Source of the DNA: Candidatus Bathyarchaeota archaeon
Lineage (GTDB): Archaea; Thermoproteota; Bathyarchaeia; Bathyarchaeales; Bathyarchaeaceae
DNA length: 8,621 bases
Direction of reading: 5' to 3'
NCBI GenBank assembly: GCA_029879825.1
Contig: JAOUPL010000049.1
Location: 1 to 8,621, forward strand
Shown: positions 6,126 through 8,621 of the stretch, one piece after another
Layout: each line of letters opens with the position of its first letter
Numbering within the stretch: position 1 is the first letter of the stretch
Notes under the pieces: generated by a model
Told to the model about the DNA's origin: nothing
Seen by the model: only the letters and a program-made list of their open reading frames with translations
Database searches by the model: none
Program-made: the position numbers and the translations under genes

Positions 6126-7576
6126 AAACGATAGTAATAGATCCTATAACAAGGCTGGAAGGTCATGGAAAAATATCCATATTCCTAAATGAAGAAGGAA
6201 ATGTGGAAAACGCTTACTTTCAAGTTCCAGAACTCAGGGGCTTCGAAAGGTTCTGCGAAGGTAGGAGAGCTGAGGATCTACCGATAATTACGCCCAGAAT
6301 CTGCGGTGTTTGTCCAGTTGCGCACCATTTTGCTTCAACAAAGGCGTTAGACGCCGCATTTAACGTCGAGCCTCCTTCAGCAGCTAAAAAACTTAGAGAA
6401 CTCATGTATAGTGGCTACTACATCTACGATCACACCCTTCACTTCTACTTTCTAGGAGCCCCAGACTTTGTTGTTGGACCAGACGCCCCACCGGCGGAAA
6501 GAAACATTCTGGGAGTGATCCAAAAGGTTGGCTTAGACGTAGCGAAAGAGGTAATAAAGCACAGAGCCTACGGACAAAAAATCACCACCATCCTAGGTGG
6601 AAAGGCAACCCATCCAACCTGTGGGCTTCCGGGAGGCATATCCAAAGGGCTCACAGAGGAGGAGAGACAGGAAATCGAAAAAATGGCGAGGTCAAGCGTG
6701 GAATTCGCAAAGTTCAGCTTAAAATTATTTGACGATGTTGTACTGAAGAACAAGAAATACGTAGACATAATCTTAAGCGACCCATACACTCTCAAGACAT
6801 ATTACATGGGCACGGTTGACCAAAACAACAAAGTCAACTTTTATGATGGCAAAGTACGGGTGGTTGACCCTCAAGGCAAAGAATTTGTGAAATTTGCCCC
6901 CTCCGAGTATCTAGACGTCATCGAGGAACGCGTGGAGGACTGGACATACACTAAATTGACGTACCTCAAGAAGATTGGATGGAAAGGCTTAGTCGACGGT
7001 CTAGCAAGTGGCGTTTACCGGGTTGGACCGCTTGGAAGATTGAACGCTTCAGAGGGTATGGCGACGCCTCTGGCACAACAAGAATTCGAAAGGATGTACG
7101 AAACACTCGGCGGAAAGCCCGTACACTCAACTCTTGCATTTCATTGGGCCAGACTCGTAGAACTGCTATACGCGGCCGAAAGGGCTGTAGAATTGAGCAC
7201 AGACGAGGAGATAACAAGTAAAGACCTTCGGAATGAGGTGGGCAGCCCAGGGGAAGGAGTTGGAATAATCGAAGCGGCTAGAGGCACCCTGATACATCAC
7301 TACCAACTTGACGAAGACGCCCTAATAAAAAAAGTTAATCTAATAGTGGCTACAACAAACAACGCTTCAGCAATATGCATGTCCATAAGAGACGCAGCCA
7401 AGGGCCTTATACACGGCGGAGAAGTGAACCAGGGAATATTGAACATGGTGGAGATGGCTTTCAGGGCCTACGACCCATGTTGGGCTTGCGCCACCCACTT
7501 CGCAATAGGTCAAATGCCCCTCGAACTCAAAATATATGATCAAAACAAAAAGTTGCTGAAAACCTTGAAAAGGTGA
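6122..7576 (+). CDS. mvhA: MvhA: [NiFe]-hydrogenase large subunit (H2-activating, group 3c type)
   Basis: A 484-residue catalytic subunit. The N-terminal signature IDPITRLEGHGK (6-17) is followed by the L1 motif PRICGVCPVAHH with C61 and C64. The C-terminal L2 motif DPCWACATH gives C453 and C456, so all four Ni/Fe ligands are present. H459 marks the usual site where a maturation protease removes the tail, here 25 residues (FAIGQMPLELKIYD...). Other family blocks are GRLNASEGMATPLAQ, GEGVGIIEAARGTLIHHY and NNASAICMSIRDAAKG. It is cytosolic, oxidises or produces H2, and works with MvhG and MvhD to feed HdrA. Length is near the usual 470 residues. It is the last gene of the operon; no maturation protease or hyp gene follows, so maturation genes must lie elsewhere. 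Trp454 in DPCWAC is less usual than the Leu/Ser of DPCLSC that I recall from MvhA. Confidence 0.95.
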   Translation: MKTIVIDPITRLEGHGKISIFLNEEGNVENAYFQVPELRGFERFCEGRRAEDLPIITPRICGVCPVAHHFASTKALDAAFNVEPPSAAKKLRELMYSGYYIYDHTLHFYFLGAPDFVVGPDAPPAERNILGVIQKVGLDVAKEVIKHRAYGQKITTILGGKATHPTCGLPGGISKGLTEEERQEIEKMARSSVEFAKFSLKLFDDVVLKNKKYVDIILSDPYTLKTYYMGTVDQNNKVNFYDGKVRVVDPQGKEFVKFAPSEYLDVIEERVEDWTYTKLTYLKKIGWKGLVDGLASGVYRVGPLGRLNASEGMATPLAQQEFERMYETLGGKPVHSTLAFHWARLVELLYAAERAVELSTDEEITSKDLRNEVGSPGEGVGIIEAARGTLIHHYQLDEDALIKKVNLIVATTNNASAICMSIRDAAKGLIHGGEVNQGILNMVEMAFRAYDPCWACATHFAIGQMPLELKIYDQNKKLLKTLKR

Positions 7577-7578
7577 TA

Positions 7579-7640
7579 CGAGCGACGCATGCATGCATGA
7601 AAGTCGCAGATCACGGATTCGAGCCTCGCCGAGGCTCTCC
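7579..7640 (+). pseudogene. Possible tRNA 3'-half remnant directly after mvhA
   Basis: GCAGATC at 7606-7612, then CGGATTCGAGCC and CGCCGAGGC, follow the layout of an archaeal tRNA from variable loop through T arm to the acceptor 3' strand. GCGAC (7582-7586) and GTCGC (7603-7607) could form a 5-bp anticodon-type stem, but around a 16-nt loop containing three GCAT repeats, not 7 nt. The T stem has mismatches (the near-invariant 53-61 pair would be A-C), no 5' half or D stem is visible because mvhA ends there, and no CCA is encoded. It is therefore at best a decayed or split tRNA fragment. The alternative is a plain terminator hairpin with chance resemblance. Confidence 0.3.
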
Positions 7641-7651
7641 TCATTACTTTT
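7621..7651 (+). terminator. Hairpin plus T-rich stretch ending the hdr-mvh operon
   Basis: GAGCCTC-GCC-GAGGCTC (7621-7637) is a perfect 7-bp stem with a 3-nt loop, 44 nt after the mvhA stop. TTACTTTTAG follows, and a second T-rich stretch (TTATTCTTTCTTAT) lies at 7669-7682. Archaeal termination relies mainly on T-tracts, so either stretch could end the transcript. The hairpin overlaps the tRNA-like sequence. Confidence 0.4.
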
Positions 7652-7710
7652 AGTTCAACCATCTGACCATTATTCTTTCTTATACGATTAGTGAGAATTT
7701 CAAAGCATGA

Positions 7711-7727
7711 ACAGAAAGTTTTAAAAA
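7711..7727 (+). promoter_or_regulatory. Archaeal promoter (BRE plus TATA box) for the wHTH gene
   Basis: TTTTAAAAA at 7719-7727 is preceded by purine-rich ACAGAAAG, resembling a BRE/TATA pair. The expected start of transcription, about 25 nt downstream of the box centre, falls near 7748, so the coding start must lie after that point. A small inverted repeat TTCA-n5-TGAA (7699-7711) sits just upstream and could be an operator. Confidence 0.55.
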
Positions 7728-7773
7728 CGTGCTTATGGTAGTCTCATGTTCACTACATCCAAAGATGAAGCTC

Positions 7774-8022
7774 ATGTCTGAGGAAAAACGAAAGGTGGAT
7801 AAAGCCAAAGCTAAGGTTATGGCCGAACATACGAAAAAACAGAGACTTATTTTAAAGGAGATCGAGAACAAAAAATCAGCAACTATACCAGAGATTTCGG
7901 AGGCAACGGGACTACAAGAGAGCGACGTTTTCAAACGTGTAACTGCCCTAACACAGTTTCGTAAGGTCAAAGTCGTTGGTGAGAAAGAAGGCTACCTCGT
8001 ATACGCTTTGGCTAAAGAATAG
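7774..8022 (+). CDS. Small winged helix-turn-helix protein, putative transcriptional regulator
   Basis: An 82-residue basic protein of no named family I can assign. Residues 1-24 are highly charged and helical (MSEEKRKVDKAKAKVMAEH). From about 23 comes a wHTH-like fold: QRLILKEIENKK (helix 1), TIPEISEATGLQESDVFKRVTALTQ (helices 2 and 3), then RKVKVVGEKEGYLVYAL, which looks like the two-stranded wing. This resembles small MarR/ArsR-like archaeal regulators. The promoter at 7711-7727 predicts transcription from about 7748, which rules out the in-frame GTG 7729 and ATG 7735. Starts at ATG 7765 and ATG 7774 remain, neither with a clear SD; 7774 was chosen. It follows the hdr-mvh operon in the same direction but as its own unit. 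Control of that operon or of the neighbouring transporter gene is possible but not shown. Confidence 0.7.
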   Translation: MSEEKRKVDKAKAKVMAEHTKKQRLILKEIENKKSATIPEISEATGLQESDVFKRVTALTQFRKVKVVGEKEGYLVYALAKE

Positions 8023-8040
8023 AAGGCACACAACAAACCG

Positions 8041-8050
8041 TTTCTTTTCT
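8041..8050 (+). terminator. T-rich termination tract after the wHTH gene
   Basis: TTTCTTTTCT begins 18 nt after the stop codon at 8020-8022 and has no hairpin. It fits the short T-tracts used as archaeal terminators, but it is interrupted by C residues. Confidence 0.35.
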
Positions 8051-8365
8051 GCATCACCATAATAGGCTTCGCTAATTATAATAAGACTTTGATTTTCAGC
8101 ATGTAACGATTAATCCATTCCCTTAGCAAACCATCATTCACGAAGGCAGTGTAGACTACCGCTCAAACTAGCATTTCCAGCCTGTTTGCAGCACTCTTAA
8201 AGAAACTTTACTTTGACTAGATGCGCCGAGCAGGATATACAAGGATTTTGGAATCGTAGACTCTTGCAACCAGCTCAAGAGGCTCTTCCAACTTATCCCT
8301 TCTCCTGGGTTAGTGTTTGATTTCCCAATAAGTATCGAAAAATTATGGCTTCAAATTGAAATAGT

Positions 8366-8371
8366 AAAAAA
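8366..8371 (-). terminator. Poly-T terminator of the FNT transporter gene
   Basis: Read on the minus strand, the stop codon at 8377-8379 is followed by CCCCC and then six T residues (TTTTTT, complement of 8366-8371). This is a typical archaeal T-tract end, only 5 nt past the coding sequence. Confidence 0.55.
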
Positions 8372-8376
8372 GGGGG

Positions 8377-8621
8377 TCATTCGCTCTTGCCTTGGAGATA
8401 AACATACCAGTAGAGTACTCCTACGAAGAAGGCGCCGCCGATTATGTTTCCGATGGTCACTGGAATCAGGTTGTATTGTACAAAACCGGTCCAAGTTAGG
8501 TTGGCGCTAGCACTCAATCCTGCCCAGTCTTTCAGGAAGAGACCTATTGGAATGAAGTACATGTTTGCGATGCTGTGTTCAAATCCCATTGCAACGAAAG
8601 CCATGATCGGGAAGAAGCAAG
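8377..8621 (-). CDS. Formate/nitrite transporter family protein (FocA/FdhC-like), C-terminal part only
   Basis: The gene enters from the right edge; only the last 80 or so codons are present, and no start can be assigned (the internal ATG at 8602-8604 is not the start, as the frame continues CFFPI upstream of it). GFEHSIANMYFIPIGLFL contains the FNT signature with the central-pore histidine equivalent to FocA His209, followed by LTWTGFVQYNLIPVTIGNIIGGAFFVGVLYWYVYL, the final transmembrane helix. Family members are pentameric channels of about 270-290 residues with six helices, moving formate, nitrite or hydrosulfide. Near an H2/Hdr operon, formate is the most likely substrate, but the selectivity residues are outside the window. 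The gene is convergent with the wHTH gene and ends in a poly-T tract. Confidence 0.92.
   Translation of the reverse strand, partial: CFFPIMAFVAMGFEHSIANMYFIPIGLFLKDWAGLSASANLTWTGFVQYNLIPVTIGNIIGGAFFVGVLYWYVYLQGKSE

Larger units (their letters stand above)
8023..8376. other. Intergenic stretch without a convincing gene
   Basis: 354 nt between the convergent wHTH and transporter genes. All frames are broken by stops. I see no RNA gene, repeat array or promoter of note. One plus-strand frame from 8217 runs open and contains IYKDFGIVDSCNQLKRL, faintly like the C-terminal helix region of a DDE transposase, but without a start codon or the expected acidic residue. The left end holds a T-rich tract (8041-8050) and the right end the transporter terminator. 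Confidence 0.5.

Noticed and set aside
5148..7576. F420-reducing hydrogenase (Frh) assignment
   Set aside because: No FrhB-like F420-binding subunit gene is in the cluster, and mvhD plus hdrABC are interleaved, which fits the F420-non-reducing, Hdr-linked type.
233..7576. Selenocysteine-containing Hdr/Mvh subunits as known in Methanococcales
   Set aside because: No in-frame TGA occurs within any of the genes; all expected ligand positions are encoded as cysteine.
7587..7599. CRISPR or other repeat array
   Set aside because: Only three contiguous 4-nt units with no spacers; no other direct repeats were seen in the window.
8313..8510. Plus-strand open frame of 65 codons across the end of the transporter gene
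   Set aside because: It overlaps the convincing minus-strand FNT coding sequence and its terminator, and its translation is low-complexity arginine-rich sequence with no motif.

Overview
The window is one compact, co-oriented archaeal gene cluster (about 1-7576) for a cytosolic, H2-linked heterodisulfide reductase / [NiFe]-hydrogenase complex of the MvhADG-HdrABC type. A small winged-helix regulator gene and the 3' end of a formate/nitrite-family transporter gene follow it. Archaeal origin is inferred from three things: the Hdr/Mvh gene content, a TTTTAAAAA TATA-like box with a purine-rich BRE-like stretch before the regulator gene, and T-run rather than classical hairpin gene ends. The genes use many AGA/AGG and ATA codons and strong GGAGG Shine-Dalgarno (SD) sites. 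The combination would fit an uncultured anaerobe such as a Bathyarchaeia-like lineage, or a methanogen or Archaeoglobus relative; the window cannot settle the lineage, and no CoM/CoB biosynthesis or mcr gene is visible.

Layout: 1-222 is the C-terminal end of a CCG-domain (HdrD/HdrB-like) Fe-S protein. 233-1540 and 1541-3274 are two different HdrA-like flavoproteins, abutting with no gap. 3267-3710 is mvhD, 3697-4248 hdrC, 4250-5137 hdrB, 5148-6125 mvhG (hydrogenase small subunit) and 6122-7576 mvhA (hydrogenase large subunit). Gene joins overlap or are at most 10 nt apart, and most have a good SD site, so this is almost certainly one transcript. Its promoter lies left of the window.

Inferred working: MvhA splits H2 at a NiFe site whose four cysteine ligands are all present. 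Electrons pass through the MvhG clusters to the MvhD [2Fe-2S] protein and then to HdrA flavin, where they bifurcate. One branch goes through HdrC to the two HdrB CCG clusters for disulfide reduction; the other goes to ferredoxin. The unusual part is HdrA. Its domains are divided between two genes: the first carries the inserted 2x[4Fe-4S] ferredoxin but no N-terminal domain and no C-terminal ferredoxin. The second carries the N-terminal domain and C-terminal ferredoxin but no inserted ferredoxin. This suggests an obligate HdrA heterodimer.

Right part: 7577-7660 holds a perfect 7-bp hairpin in a sequence that also looks like the 3' half of a tRNA. 7774-8022 is a small wHTH protein gene with its own promoter. 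8023-8376 shows no convincing gene. 8377-8621 (minus strand) is the end of a convergent FNT (FocA/FdhC-like) transporter gene with a poly-T terminator.
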